49,922 nucleotides of DNA from Polyangiaceae bacterium (lineage in GTDB: Bacteria > Myxococcota_A > Polyangia > Polyangiales > Polyangiaceae): the NCBI GenBank assembly GCA_025937895.1, contig JAICQL010000032.1:1-49922 (forward strand). The letters are read 5' to 3'. Shown here one piece after another: positions 16,769-25,339 of this stretch. The position numbers were made by a program, and so were the translations under genes. Below the pieces are notes generated by a model, which worked only from the letters and a program-made list of their open reading frames with translations, was not told the origin of the DNA and ran no database searches. Numbering within the stretch: the stretch's first letter is position 1; every line of letters starts with the position of its first letter.

Positions 16769-18381
16769 ACGTCGAGCGCCGGCAAGGGCTGCCCCGTCAT
16801 GCGCTCGCGGTACTCCGCATAGCGCTTCATCAGCGCGCGATACACCAGGGTGGCGATGACCGCCTGCCCCGCCGCCGTGGGGTGCGAGAAGTCCGGCGCG
16901 GCCAGCTGCGGCCGAGCCTGGAACCAGCGCGCGATGGAATTCTCCCCGCCCATGGCGTGGAAGGTGTCGAAGAACGCGCAGCCGTTCGCCTCTGCCACCC
17001 TGCGCTGCGCCGCCACCAGGCGCGGCACGATCGAGCGAGTGCGCACGCTGTTCTGCACGCGCGCGCCATGGTCGATCAAGGACATCACCATGCACGAGGC
17101 TTCGGGCCTGCCGGCGCGGAACTTGCGGATCACGCGCGTGTACTCGTTCTCGTACGGGCGCATGGTGGTCTTCAGATCGTCATTCTCGCGCTGCACGTCG
17201 TTGCCGCCGAACATGAACACCATCAGGTCGACGTTGCGCCGGCGCAGCTGCCAGGCGAGGTGCGCGGGGTCCTGATAGTCGAGGCGCTGGGTGAAGCTGC
17301 CGATCAGCGAGAGCTCGTCCCACACCACACCCGGCACGTCGCGCTCCAGGACCACGCCGTAGCCGCGCGCCACGCCATTGCCGGTGACCTTCACCTCGAT
17401 CGAGTGAGGCCCGTCGGGAAGGTTGAAGACCTCCACCGCGTCCGCGGGCTTGGGGGCGCGGGTGTCGATCACGCGGGGGGCGCCGCCGTCGATCTTCACC
17501 TGAAAACGGGCGCCATCGGCGGCCTTGGCGTACCACAGCTCAAAGCGCGAGACCTTGTCACCGGGGCTCTTGGTGCTGGTGCTCCAGCTGCTCTCCCCCC
17601 CGCCGCTGGAGCTGGAGTGCACGCCCGCGTAGCCATAACGCCCGTCCGGGCGGCACTTGAAGATGATCTCGCACGAGCGCCAGCCGCCGCGATCCTCGAA
17701 GCGCACGCCGCGATGGCGATAGCCAACGCTGTATTTGCTGAGCGCGTGAAAGCCGTGGCCCGCGTCACCAAAGCGAGCCTGCAGCCGCTGTCGCAGCGCG
17801 TGGGTCAGCCCATCGCCGCCGAGCACCGAGTCACCCCACTGCCCGGCGCGGGTGATCGCGCCCGGCACCTTCAGCTCCGTCAAGGTGAGCTGGCCAAAGT
17901 AGTGCGCCAGCGCCTCGGGCTGCTCGATCTCCATGGCCAGCTTGCCGGTGTCCTCCGGGTGTGGCGTGAACTCCGGAAAGACTGCCGGCTCGGCGCCAGC
18001 AGGCGGAGCCTCGGTGCCGGGGCTGCCCGGCTCAGCTGCGGCGGCGCCCGGCTCTGCCTCGCGTGCGCCCGCCGCTTCGCCCTGGTCCGAGTCTTCCCCC
18101 TCCTCGTCCTCGAGCTCGGCGGAGAGCGCCAGCTCCTCAAAGCCCTCGACCTGCTTGCGCTGCTCGCTCTCGTCCCGCTCCGCCTGCTGGCGTGCCGTGA
18201 CATTCCAGAAGGGCACGTAGCTGCCTCCGGGATACCAGGGCCGCAGCCAGGCCAGCCCCGGCACGAGGTACGGGATGGCGAGCAGCCCCAGCAAGCTGAA
18301 GATGATGCCGAACAGACGACGGCGCGCGCTGCCGGTAAGCTCGAGCAGCGCCGGACCTGCCGGTTCTTCGGAGGGAGACAT
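16684..18381 (-). CDS. Membrane-anchored SGNH hydrolase paired with an MBOAT acyltransferase
   Basis: From ATG 18381 the product is 565 residues: a cytoplasmic Ser/Pro N-terminus, one hydrophobic anchor (LFGIIFSLLGLLAIPYLVPG, about 24-43), an acidic Glu/Pro/Ala-rich linker to about residue 150, and an SGNH domain with Ser185 in QWGDSVLGGDG, MFGGND (block III) and Asp497-x-x-His500 in APDFSHPT. It starts 27 bp after the MBOAT stop, so the two are co-transcribed. This is the AlgI/AlgJ or PatA/PatB arrangement, in which the MBOAT protein passes acyl groups through the membrane and an anchored SGNH protein transfers them to polymer. A TTG at 18396 is an alternative start. The last 85 bp overlap the convergent SGNH gene. 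Confidence 0.86.
   Translation of the reverse strand: MSPSEEPAGPALLELTGSARRRLFGIIFSLLGLLAIPYLVPGLAWLRPWYPGGSYVPFWNVTARQQAERDESEQRKQVEGFEELALSAELEDEEGEDSDQGEAAGAREAEPGAAAAEPGSPGTEAPPAGAEPAVFPEFTPHPEDTGKLAMEIEQPEALAHYFGQLTLTELKVPGAITRAGQWGDSVLGGDGLTHALRQRLQARFGDAGHGFHALSKYSVGYRHRGVRFEDRGGWRSCEIIFKCRPDGRYGYAGVHSSSSGGGESSWSTSTKSPGDKVSRFELWYAKAADGARFQVKIDGGAPRVIDTRAPKPADAVEVFNLPDGPHSIEVKVTGNGVARGYGVVLERDVPGVVWDELSLIGSFTQRLDYQDPAHLAWQLRRRNVDLMVFMFGGNDVQRENDDLKTTMRPYENEYTRVIRKFRAGRPEASCMVMSLIDHGARVQNSVRTRSIVPRLVAAQRRVAEANGCAFFDTFHAMGGENSIARWFQARPQLAAPDFSHPTAAGQAVIATLVYRALMKRYAEYRERMTGQPLPALDVYSESEPEPATARTPESLTAEPSRSDSR
16689..16763. repeat. Perfect 12-bp inverted repeat inside the overlap of two convergent SGNH genes
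   Basis: GCGAGTCGGAGC at 16689-16700 is the exact reverse complement of 16752-16763. The 51-base loop is itself G+C-rich. Both arms encode the C-terminal tails of both proteins, which are Ser/Glu/Asp-rich on each strand. It may end transcription from both sides. Confidence 0.65.
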
Positions 18382-18408
18382 GGGAGGAGAGAGCAAGCCC
18401 CGAGGTGC

Positions 18409-20100
18409 TCAGAAGGAGAAATAGATGTTGGCGCGCGGGCCCTCGAGCATGCGCGAGATCAGGAACATGCCCCCCGCCAGCGCGACGGCCACCGCCGGCG
18501 CCGGCATCCAGCGGGTGAGCTGCTGCCCGGCTCGCTCGCTCCAGCGCGTGGGCAGGAAGTGATAGCCGAGCCCCAGCACGATCACGACCAACAGGCCATA
18601 GTGGGCTGCCCAGAGCAACGGATCCGCCAGCGCGCCCAGCGCGTCCGCGCGCTCGAACAGCCAGTCATAGAGGCCCTGCATGCGGAACAGGCCATCGCGC
18701 ACGCCCAGCGAGTCCCAGTGCAGCAGCTGCGAGGTCATCTGCCCCGCCTCCCGCAGCGAGTTGGCGCGGAAGAAGATGCGTGAGAGCACCGTGAACTGGA
18801 ACGTCAGCACGACGTGAATGACCGCCCACCAGGGCCCGTGAGCCGCAGGGGGCAGGAGCCCGTTGACCACCGCCACGGCGAACGTGAACATGGCAAGCAG
18901 CACCGCCGAGTCCAGCGGCTGACCGAGCCCGAGCGCCAGGCACAGCGCCATCAGCGACAGGAACAAGGAGGCGCCCAGCATCATCACCGCGTAGATCTTC
19001 TCGCCACGCTCGGACTGGAAGCGGTTGAAGCGACTGTACAGCAGGGCCAGCGCGTGCAGGTTGCCATAGATCACGAAGTTCCAGCTGGCCCCGTGCCAGA
19101 TACCGACCAGGAACATGGTGAGCCACAGGTTGAAGTAGGTGCGCGCCTGTGAGCCGCGGCTGCCGCCGAGCGGGTAGAAGACGTAGTCGCGCAACCAGTT
19201 GGACAAGGTCATGTGCCAGCGCCGCCAGAACTCTCCCACGTCGCGTGACTGGTAGGGCCGATCAAAGTTCTCCGGCAGCCGTACCCCGAGCAGGCGGGCC
19301 ACGCCGATGGCCATGTCGGAGTAGCCGGAAAAGTCAGCGTAGATCTGCAGGGTGAAGGCGTACAGCGCGAGCAGGTTCTCGAGCGACGAGTAGCTCTGCG
19401 GGGTGGCAAAGACCAGGTCGGTGAAGTTGGCGGCGATCAGATCGCCCAGCACGACCTTCTTGATCAGGCCCTTGCTGATGCGGAAGATCGCGAAGTTGAT
19501 GTCGTCCAGGTCGACGCGCGCGGCCGCCTTGAGCTGGGGAATCAGCTCCCCGGGCCGCACGATGGGGCCCGCCACGAGCTGCGGAAAGAACGCCACGAAG
19601 GTGGCGAAGCGCAGGAAATTGCGCTCTGCCTCGATGCGCCCGCGCCAGACGTCGATGGTGTAGGCCAGGCTCTGGAAGGTGTAGAAGCTGATGCCAATGG
19701 GCAGCGCCAGGTGCAGGCTCGGCACGCGGATTGGTATGCCCAGCAGGTGGAAGACCTCACCAGTCACCTCCAGGGCGAAGCCCGCGTACTTGAAATACGC
19801 GAGCATGCCCAGGTTGCCGACCAGGCTGACGCTCAGCGCCAGGTTGCGCTGCGACCGGGTACGCGCGACCGAGATCCGCCTCGCCACCAGGTAATCCATC
19901 ACCGTGGAGAAGGCGATCAGCCCCACGTAGTACCAGGGCGTGGGCCATGGCCCCGTGGGTGGCTTGGCGCTGGCGCAGTAGAAGAAGTAGCTGGCCCCCA
20001 GCAGCATCAACAGGCGCAACACTGGGCGTTTGGCGAGGAGCCAATACGCAAGCAGCACCGGGACGATGAAAAGGACGAAATCGAAGCTGGCGAACAGCAT
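18409..20100 (-). CDS. MBOAT-family O-acyltransferase (AlgI/PatA/DltB type)
   Basis: ATG 20100 is chosen because it opens directly on the first hydrophobic segment (MLFASFDFVLFIVPVLLAYW). The 563-residue protein has about 11 membrane segments and the family motifs FWRRWHMTLSNWLRDYVFYP and FLVGIWHGASWNFVIYG, with the catalytic histidine at residue 336. MBOAT proteins of this branch carry acetyl (or D-alanyl) groups across the inner membrane for O-acylation of alginate, other exopolysaccharides, peptidoglycan or teichoic acid. The SGNH gene 27 bp downstream is the expected transferase partner. Since the organism appears to be Gram-negative, acetylation of an exopolysaccharide or peptidoglycan is most likely. 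Confidence 0.93.
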   Translation of the reverse strand: MLFASFDFVLFIVPVLLAYWLLAKRPVLRLLMLLGASYFFYCASAKPPTGPWPTPWYYVGLIAFSTVMDYLVARRISVARTRSQRNLALSVSLVGNLGMLAYFKYAGFALEVTGEVFHLLGIPIRVPSLHLALPIGISFYTFQSLAYTIDVWRGRIEAERNFLRFATFVAFFPQLVAGPIVRPGELIPQLKAAARVDLDDINFAIFRISKGLIKKVVLGDLIAANFTDLVFATPQSYSSLENLLALYAFTLQIYADFSGYSDMAIGVARLLGVRLPENFDRPYQSRDVGEFWRRWHMTLSNWLRDYVFYPLGGSRGSQARTYFNLWLTMFLVGIWHGASWNFVIYGNLHALALLYSRFNRFQSERGEKIYAVMMLGASLFLSLMALCLALGLGQPLDSAVLLAMFTFAVAVVNGLLPPAAHGPWWAVIHVVLTFQFTVLSRIFFRANSLREAGQMTSQLLHWDSLGVRDGLFRMQGLYDWLFERADALGALADPLLWAAHYGLLVVIVLGLGYHFLPTRWSERAGQQLTRWMPAPAVAVALAGGMFLISRMLEGPRANIYFSF

Positions 20101-20468
20101 GCAGCGAGCTCGCGAAGCCCGCTGATCGCGGGCCCGCACACGGGGTCATCGTGCCTCGAGTCGAGCATGAACGTCGACGGGAATGGGCCGGCGAGCGGGG
20201 TGCTCCCGCTGGCCGACGGCGCCGACCCGCCGCCCAATGCCGCAGAGCGGCACATCCTGCCCGGGCATGGCCGGACCGCTCTCAGGTGAAACTGATTATC
20301 ATTGCGGTTGGCTACCAGGTGTGCGTGTTCCGAGGTGGCTCGCTGCGCGCCGACAGGCAGCGAGGTGACGCGCCAGAGTGAGTCACTGCGGCGCGCGCGC
20401 GCCGTGCCGCTGCAGGAACGCTGGCAGTTGCCTCTGCCGAGCGCGTGGGCGCTGCGATATAGTCGGGC
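20101..20468. other. Divergent intergenic region, with a weak Fur-box-like stretch
   Basis: This 368-bp stretch separates the MBOAT and lipoprotein starts and holds both promoters. Within it, 20293-20307 (TGATTATCATTGCGG) is the only AT-rich patch and matches 10 of the 14 defined positions of a 15-bp Fur-type inverted repeat, all but one in the left half. A TATAGT lies just before the lipoprotein start. No gene is seen here. Confidence 0.25.
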
Positions 20469-21080
20469 ATGGCCTCACGTTCGCTCTCTCGCGTGCTGGT
20501 GGTGGTTGCCGTCAGTCTGCTCGCCAGCTGTGCAGCGCAATCGAGCGCGCCCCCTCCGGCTCCACCCCAGGTGGAGCAAGCGCCCGAGCCCCCGCCGCCG
20601 CCCAAGGAAGAGCCCAAGCCCGAGCGCGCGGTCAGCGAGGTGCTGTCCGTGCCGGACAAGGCCTGGGTCTTCAGCTTCGAGGGCTCTGCCGCCTATGACA
20701 AGGCGAAGGCCAGCTGTGACGAGCGCTTCAAGGAGGAGCCGGCCGCGCGCGCGCGCTGTATCACCAAGGCGCGCGACACCTACGTGGCAGACGCCATGGA
20801 GTTCACGCGGGACGCCGCCGGCAATGACGTCTGGGTGATCTATCGGACCAAGAGCAACAAGCTGATCAAGGTCTACTCCGTGCAGATCGAATATGGCCCG
20901 CAGGAGGGTGACACCGTCAGCATCAAGAAGCTGGGGCGTGAGACGGGCAAGCCCGTGCTCTTCTCCGGTGTCTCGGAGTTCAAGGTCAAGCTAGGCGGCG
21001 AATACAGCCTGGAGATGGAAGACGCGCAGCACGGCCTGGTCGCCTACGACGCGCGGCTCGGCTTCATCAGCTCGCAGTGA
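20469..21080 (+). CDS. Hypothetical lipoprotein with Pro-rich linker
   Basis: The 203-residue product has a clear lipoprotein signal (SLSRVLVVVAVSLLASC) with lipobox L-A-S-C at Cys21, a Pro/Glu-rich linker (to about 57) and a compact soluble domain. The domain contains a helix with two cysteines (Cys76 and Cys90 in KASCDERFKEEPAARARCI) that could form a disulfide, then beta strands (GNDVWVIYRTKSNKLIKVYS). I do not recognise a family. It faces the MBOAT gene divergently and converges with the unknown gene at 21105, so it is monocistronic. An outer-membrane or periplasmic lipoprotein is the safe reading. Confidence 0.75.
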   Translation: MASRSLSRVLVVVAVSLLASCAAQSSAPPPAPPQVEQAPEPPPPPKEEPKPERAVSEVLSVPDKAWVFSFEGSAAYDKAKASCDERFKEEPAARARCITKARDTYVADAMEFTRDAAGNDVWVIYRTKSNKLIKVYSVQIEYGPQEGDTVSIKKLGRETGKPVLFSGVSEFKVKLGGEYSLEMEDAQHGLVAYDARLGFISSQ

Positions 21081-21104
21081 CGAGCGCGGCCGCGGGCGAG
21101 TAGC

Positions 21105-22472
21105 TCAAACCGCCGCGGGGCTGCCCTGCGGCGGCGGCACCGAGGGCGGGCGGGTCGAGTTGGGCATGGCCGGCGGCCTGCTCGCCGCCAGGGCCGAAGG
21201 CGGCGGCGGCGGCAGCGGGTTGGCAGAGAGGCGCGGCGACTCCGGCGCTCCCGCCAGCGGCGCCGGCGCGTCGATCAAGGACGCAGCGATGGCGCCCCCG
21301 TCATTGAGCCGCAGCTGCGCGAACACGGCGCGCAGATCCGGCGGCAAGATGCGGATCTTGTCCACCAGCTCCGCGTGCGTGCAATACGTCTCCTCGCGGC
21401 GCCCCTCGCCCAGGTTACGGCGCAGCACCAGCTCACCCGGTGCGCCCGAGCGGCGCGAGATCTCGACCACGGTCGGCGCGATGTCAGCGATCAGCGCCTC
21501 CGCGAGCAGCCGCGGCGACTCCAGCTCGAGCAGCGGCCGCTCGGCAAAGGTGGCGGACACCAGGCGCCGGCGCATGCCCGGCAGATCGCGCAGGGACTCG
21601 GCGGCGCTGCGCCAGAGCGCCAGCATCGCCGCCAGATCCTTACCGGAGAGCAGCAGCGGCTGCCCCTGGTCGGGGGTGCCATCTTCCTTCAGCGGGCTGA
21701 TGGCCGCGGTGATGCTGTCGGTGAGCCCCACCCGCAGCCGGTAACCGGTGCCCGAGGCCGCGCCGCGGCGCAGGCTGAGCACGCCAAAGTGATCGCCGAT
21801 CACCAACTCGCTGATGAACATGCGCTCCACACGGGTGGGCGTCATCTCCACCCGCTTGGAGAGCCAGCCCGACTCCTTCGGCATCTGGACCTCGAGCTGC
21901 GGCACGAAGTCACTGACCCGGCGCGGCCTGGCCCAGGCGTGCATGTTGGGCAGCACGACCCCGAACGTGGCGGTCACGTCATAGGGCGTGGTGATGGTGA
22001 CCTGACCGGCGTTGGACTCGGCGCTGGCGAGCACCTGCATGCCGTAGCGGCTGCCCGGCGGCGCGTGGCGCTCGAGGAAGTGCTCGACCGCGTGCACCAC
22101 CGTCTCGCGCGCCTTGTCCATGATGTGCTTGACCTGCGCGTTCTCGGCGGCCACCTGCGCGTCGAGGTCGGAGGTGGCCACATCGATCATGCTGCGCGTG
22201 CCTGCCACGATCTGCGCCGCCGTCCGCACCGTGCGGTCCATGCCTTCGGTGATCGAGGCCGCGACGGCGGCCTGCACGCGCTCGAACAGCGCGTTGAGCT
22301 CGATGACCTCGCGCTCGCGCGAGCGCTCGCTCGACTGCGCGCGCTCCACGGCGGCACGGATGGACTGCTGAGCGGAGAGCAGGCGGACAGCACAGTCGAC
22401 GCTGTCACGCATCATGTGGATGTAATCGAGGTCGTGAGGGAACGGGGTTGAATCCCCGTAGACGCGGGACAT
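21105..22472 (-). CDS. Uncharacterised helical protein with Pro-rich tail
   Basis: ATG 22472 opens MSRVYGDSTPFPHDLDYIH, which reads as a genuine N-terminus; the frame extension upstream to 22517 adds little. The 455-residue product has an N-terminal helical region with heptad-like Ala/Glu/Arg (about 20-140), a central region with strands (GQVTITTPYDVTATFGVVLP) and a C-terminal Pro/Ala/Ser tail of about 50 residues. No signal peptide, no membrane segment and no catalytic motif is visible, so it is probably cytoplasmic. I do not recognise the family. It converges with a lipoprotein 24 bp away and is divergent from the beta-lactamase/NamZ gene. Confidence 0.72.
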   Translation of the reverse strand: MSRVYGDSTPFPHDLDYIHMMRDSVDCAVRLLSAQQSIRAAVERAQSSERSREREVIELNALFERVQAAVAASITEGMDRTVRTAAQIVAGTRSMIDVATSDLDAQVAAENAQVKHIMDKARETVVHAVEHFLERHAPPGSRYGMQVLASAESNAGQVTITTPYDVTATFGVVLPNMHAWARPRRVSDFVPQLEVQMPKESGWLSKRVEMTPTRVERMFISELVIGDHFGVLSLRRGAASGTGYRLRVGLTDSITAAISPLKEDGTPDQGQPLLLSGKDLAAMLALWRSAAESLRDLPGMRRRLVSATFAERPLLELESPRLLAEALIADIAPTVVEISRRSGAPGELVLRRNLGEGRREETYCTHAELVDKIRILPPDLRAVFAQLRLNDGGAIAASLIDAPAPLAGAPESPRLSANPLPPPPPSALAASRPPAMPNSTRPPSVPPPQGSPAAV

Positions 22473-22782
22473 GCCCGTGAGCGTATCACGTGCGTGCGCA
22501 AGTGCCCGTCCCGGCACGGATTAGCGCGGGCGAGGTGGGTGCAGCGGCGCGCCGCGGGGCTCGCCGGGCGCCGCTCTCGTACCCGCGCGCTGCGCGACGG
22601 TTCCAGCAGCGGCGGAGCGGTCGCCTCGTTTGCTCTTCCTGCTTTGTCACAGCGCCCGGGCCCGATCGGCTAGCCTCGCGCCCGTGCTTCGAGGACGGCC
22701 GCCAGCGGATGATACCCCGCCGCGCAAATTCCGCAGCCGCTGGCGTGCTACGGTCGTATGGACCGAAGTGTTACGTCAGCGG
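22473..22782. other. Divergent intergenic region upstream of the beta-lactamase/NamZ gene
   Basis: These 310 bp hold the promoters of the two divergent genes. A TAGCCT hexamer like the -10 of the promoter at 36052 occurs at about 22670, but no -35 lies at the right distance. No gene is seen; the frame open from 22630 is an extension of the downstream gene with poor composition. Confidence 0.35.
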
Positions 22783-25266
22783 ATGACTCGGATCGCTCCG
22801 GCGAGCGCCCTTGCGCTGTGCCTGGCCTGTGTGAGCGCTGGCAGCGGCTCCTCTCCGCTGCCCACCGGCACGGAGCCGCTGGCAGCCACTGTGCCACCTC
22901 CGGCGCCAGCCGCACCGAGCGTGAGCACCGCGCCCCAGCAGTGGCAGCCGCGCGGCGCGAGCAGCAGCCAGCCCTCGCTGGACATCCCGGCCATCGACCA
23001 GCTGGTGAACACCGCGCTGGCAGAGCGCAAGATGCCGGGTTGCGTGGTGGTGATCGGCAGGCAGAGCGGCGTGCTGTTTCATCGCGCCTACGGCCAGCGC
23101 GCGCTGGTTCCGGCGCCCGCGCCGATGACGGAAGACACCATCTTCGACATCGCCTCGCTCACCAAGCCGCTCGTCACCGCCACCTTGATCCAGAAGCTGA
23201 TCGAGCGCCGGCAGCTGCGCCTGGACGAGCGGGTGGCGCGCTACCTGCCGGAGTTCGCCGCCAACGGCAAGGGCGAGGTCACCGTGCGCCAGCTGATGCT
23301 GCACACGGCGGGCCTGCCGATCGTGAACTCGCTCGAGGACTACGCCGAGGGCGCAGCGCTGGGCCTCTCGCGCGTGTTCGAGCAGAAGCTGGAGGCGCTG
23401 CCCGGGCAGCGCTACGTGTACGGCGATCTCGGCTACATCACCCTGGGCGCGTTGATCGAGCGTGTCACGGGCGAGCGCCTGGATCAGCTCGCCCGCCGTG
23501 AGATCTTCGAGCCGCTCGGCATGTGGCAGACGGGCTATCTGCCGCCTGTCAGCCAGCGCTACCGCATCGCCCCCACCGAGATCGCGCAGGAGCGCCCGAT
23601 TCCGCTGATCCATGGCGAGGCCCACGATCCGCGCGCCTGGATGCTGGGCGGGGTGGCGGGAAACGCCGGGGTGTTCGCCACTGCCGACGACGTGGCGCGC
23701 TTTGCGCGCATGATGCTGGGCGACGGCATGCTGGACGGCGTGCGCGTGCTGAGCCGGGCCAGCGTGCAGGAGATGACGCGCGCCGAGCTGCTGCCGGGCG
23801 GCGCGGTGCGCAGCGCGGGCTGGGACATCGCCAGCCCCTACTCCAAGCCCCGCGGGCGCTACTTCTCGCCGCGCGCGTACGGCCATGGCGGCTACACGGG
23901 CGTCTCGCTGTGGATCGATCCGGAGCTGGATCTGTTCGTGTATTTCGCCAGCAACCGCGTGCACCCGACTGCCGAGAGCAGCGTGATCAGCCTGCAGGCA
24001 CAGCTCACCGATGCCGCCGTCGAGGCGCTGCATCCCCTGCCCCCGAGCTGCAGCCCCGCCGAGGCGCCCGCGGGCGCCGCTGCACCGGCAGCCGCTACAC
24101 CGGTCGCCCCGGTGCGGGCCGGCATCGACGTGCTGCGCGAGCGCGGCTACGAGGAGCTGCGCGGCCGGCGCGTTGCGCTGGTGACGCACCGCGCGGCGGT
24201 GGCAGCAGATGGCACCACCACCCTCGATCTGCTGAGCCAGGCGCCCGAGGTGCAGCTGGTCGCGATCCTCAGCCCCGAGCACGGGCTGGAGGCCAAGGCC
24301 GAGGGCGCCATTAAGGACACGCGCGACGCGCGCACGGCGCTGCCCGTGTACAGCCTGTACGGCAAGACGACGCGGCCGACGGCCAGCATGCTGCAGGGCG
24401 TGGACCTGCTGGTGGTCGATCTGGTCGACGTGGGCACGCGCTACTACACGTACATGTCGACCCTGCACCAGACCCTGATCGCGGGCGCAGAGCACGACAT
24501 CCCCGTGCTGGTGCTCGACCGCCCCAATCCGATCGGCGGCGTGGCGGTGGAGGGGCCGCTCTTGGATGTCGGCTACGAAAACTTCGTCAACCATCACCGC
24601 CTGCCGGTGCGCCACGGCATGACCGCGGGCGAGCTGGCTGCCCTGATCAACGTGGAGCGGCGCATCGGCGCGCGCCTGCAGGTGGTGGACGTGGCTGGCT
24701 GGGAGCGCGGCATGTTGCACGCGGAGACGAAGCTGCCCTGGAGCAATCCCTCCCCCAACCTGCGCGACCCCGAGGCCACCCTGCTGTATCCAGCGATCGG
24801 CCTGCTGGAGAGCACCAACGTCTCGGTCGGACGCGGCACCGACCGGCCCTTTCACATCATCGGAGCGCCGTTCATCGACGGCGCTGCATTGCTGCGGCAC
24901 CTGCGCGCCGCGCGGCTGCCCGGGGTGGAGTTCGAGGCGGTCGAGTTCAAGCCCGACGCCAACCCGCAGCAGGGCAAGCTGTGCCGCGGCGTCGCCGCCA
25001 CCGTCACCGACCCGCGCAGCTTTCAGCCAGTCCGCACCGGCATCGAGCTGGCGCGCGGCGTGTGGCGGCAGCGCCCGCGCCAGTGGCACTCGGAGAAGCT
25101 GATGCGGCTGATCGGCAATCAGGCGGTGGTCCGCGCGCTGTTTGCCGGCTCCAGCGCGGCGGCCCTGGAGCGCATCTGGCAGCCGGAGCTGGACGCCTTC
25201 CTGGAGCGCCGCTCGCGCTTTCTCCGCTACCCGGAGTGCGCGCGCTACCTGCCGCCGCCACGCTGA
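22783..25266 (+). CDS. Serine beta-lactamase-family domain fused to NamZ-type exo-N-acetylmuramidase (DUF1343), lipoprotein
   Basis: ATG 22783 gives 827 residues with a lipoprotein signal (IAPASALALCLACVSAG). Residues about 65-420 are a class C beta-lactamase/penicillin-binding fold: Ser125-L-T-K128 (SxxK nucleophile), Tyr213-G-D in the YxN position and His368-G-G in the KTG-like position. Residues about 447-820 match DUF1343/NamZ throughout: LVTHRAAVAADG, ILSPEHG (497-501), LVVDLVDVGTRYYTYMSTL, VLDRPNPIGG, LPVRHGMTAGELA, SNPSPNLRDP and STNVSVGRGTDRPF. NamZ releases MurNAc from the end of peptidoglycan fragments in cell-wall recycling. A D-Ala or ester-cleaving serine hydrolase joined to a muramidase suggests combined turnover of wall fragments outside the cytoplasm. 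The Tyr site reads YGD rather than YxN, so activity of the first domain is less certain. Confidence 0.92.
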   Translation: MTRIAPASALALCLACVSAGSGSSPLPTGTEPLAATVPPPAPAAPSVSTAPQQWQPRGASSSQPSLDIPAIDQLVNTALAERKMPGCVVVIGRQSGVLFHRAYGQRALVPAPAPMTEDTIFDIASLTKPLVTATLIQKLIERRQLRLDERVARYLPEFAANGKGEVTVRQLMLHTAGLPIVNSLEDYAEGAALGLSRVFEQKLEALPGQRYVYGDLGYITLGALIERVTGERLDQLARREIFEPLGMWQTGYLPPVSQRYRIAPTEIAQERPIPLIHGEAHDPRAWMLGGVAGNAGVFATADDVARFARMMLGDGMLDGVRVLSRASVQEMTRAELLPGGAVRSAGWDIASPYSKPRGRYFSPRAYGHGGYTGVSLWIDPELDLFVYFASNRVHPTAESSVISLQAQLTDAAVEALHPLPPSCSPAEAPAGAAAPAAATPVAPVRAGIDVLRERGYEELRGRRVALVTHRAAVAADGTTTLDLLSQAPEVQLVAILSPEHGLEAKAEGAIKDTRDARTALPVYSLYGKTTRPTASMLQGVDLLVVDLVDVGTRYYTYMSTLHQTLIAGAEHDIPVLVLDRPNPIGGVAVEGPLLDVGYENFVNHHRLPVRHGMTAGELAALINVERRIGARLQVVDVAGWERGMLHAETKLPWSNPSPNLRDPEATLLYPAIGLLESTNVSVGRGTDRPFHIIGAPFIDGAALLRHLRAARLPGVEFEAVEFKPDANPQQGKLCRGVAATVTDPRSFQPVRTGIELARGVWRQRPRQWHSEKLMRLIGNQAVVRALFAGSSAAALERIWQPELDAFLERRSRFLRYPECARYLPPPR

Positions 25267-25270
25267 GGCA

Positions 25271-25292
25271 GCGCTCGCGAGCGCGCGCTCGC
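25271..25292. terminator. Overlapping G+C palindromes after the NamZ fusion
   Basis: GCGCTCGCGAGCGC (25271-25284) and GCGAGCGCGCGCTCGC (25277-25292) are overlapping perfect palindromes just downstream of the stop codon. They could form a terminator hairpin without a U-tract. Confidence 0.35.
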
Positions 25293-25339
25293 GCCAGAGC
25301 CCGCTGCGCAACCGAAACAAATCGTGCTAGCTCCGGGCC

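Noticed and set aside
15272..17095. 607-codon open frame on the minus strand
   Set aside because: It lies antisense to the SGNH gene, which shows its catalytic triad on the plus strand.
16882..18783. 633-codon open frame on the plus strand
   Set aside because: It is antisense to the SGNH and MBOAT genes and has low-complexity Arg/Ala/His content.
20293..20307. Possible Fur box
   Set aside because: Only the left half fits well and no iron gene is adjacent; kept only as a remark in the intergenic entry.
22771..25320. 849-codon open frame on the minus strand
   Set aside because: It is the antisense of the beta-lactamase/NamZ gene, is rich in Gln/Arg/His without any domain, and arises from high G+C.
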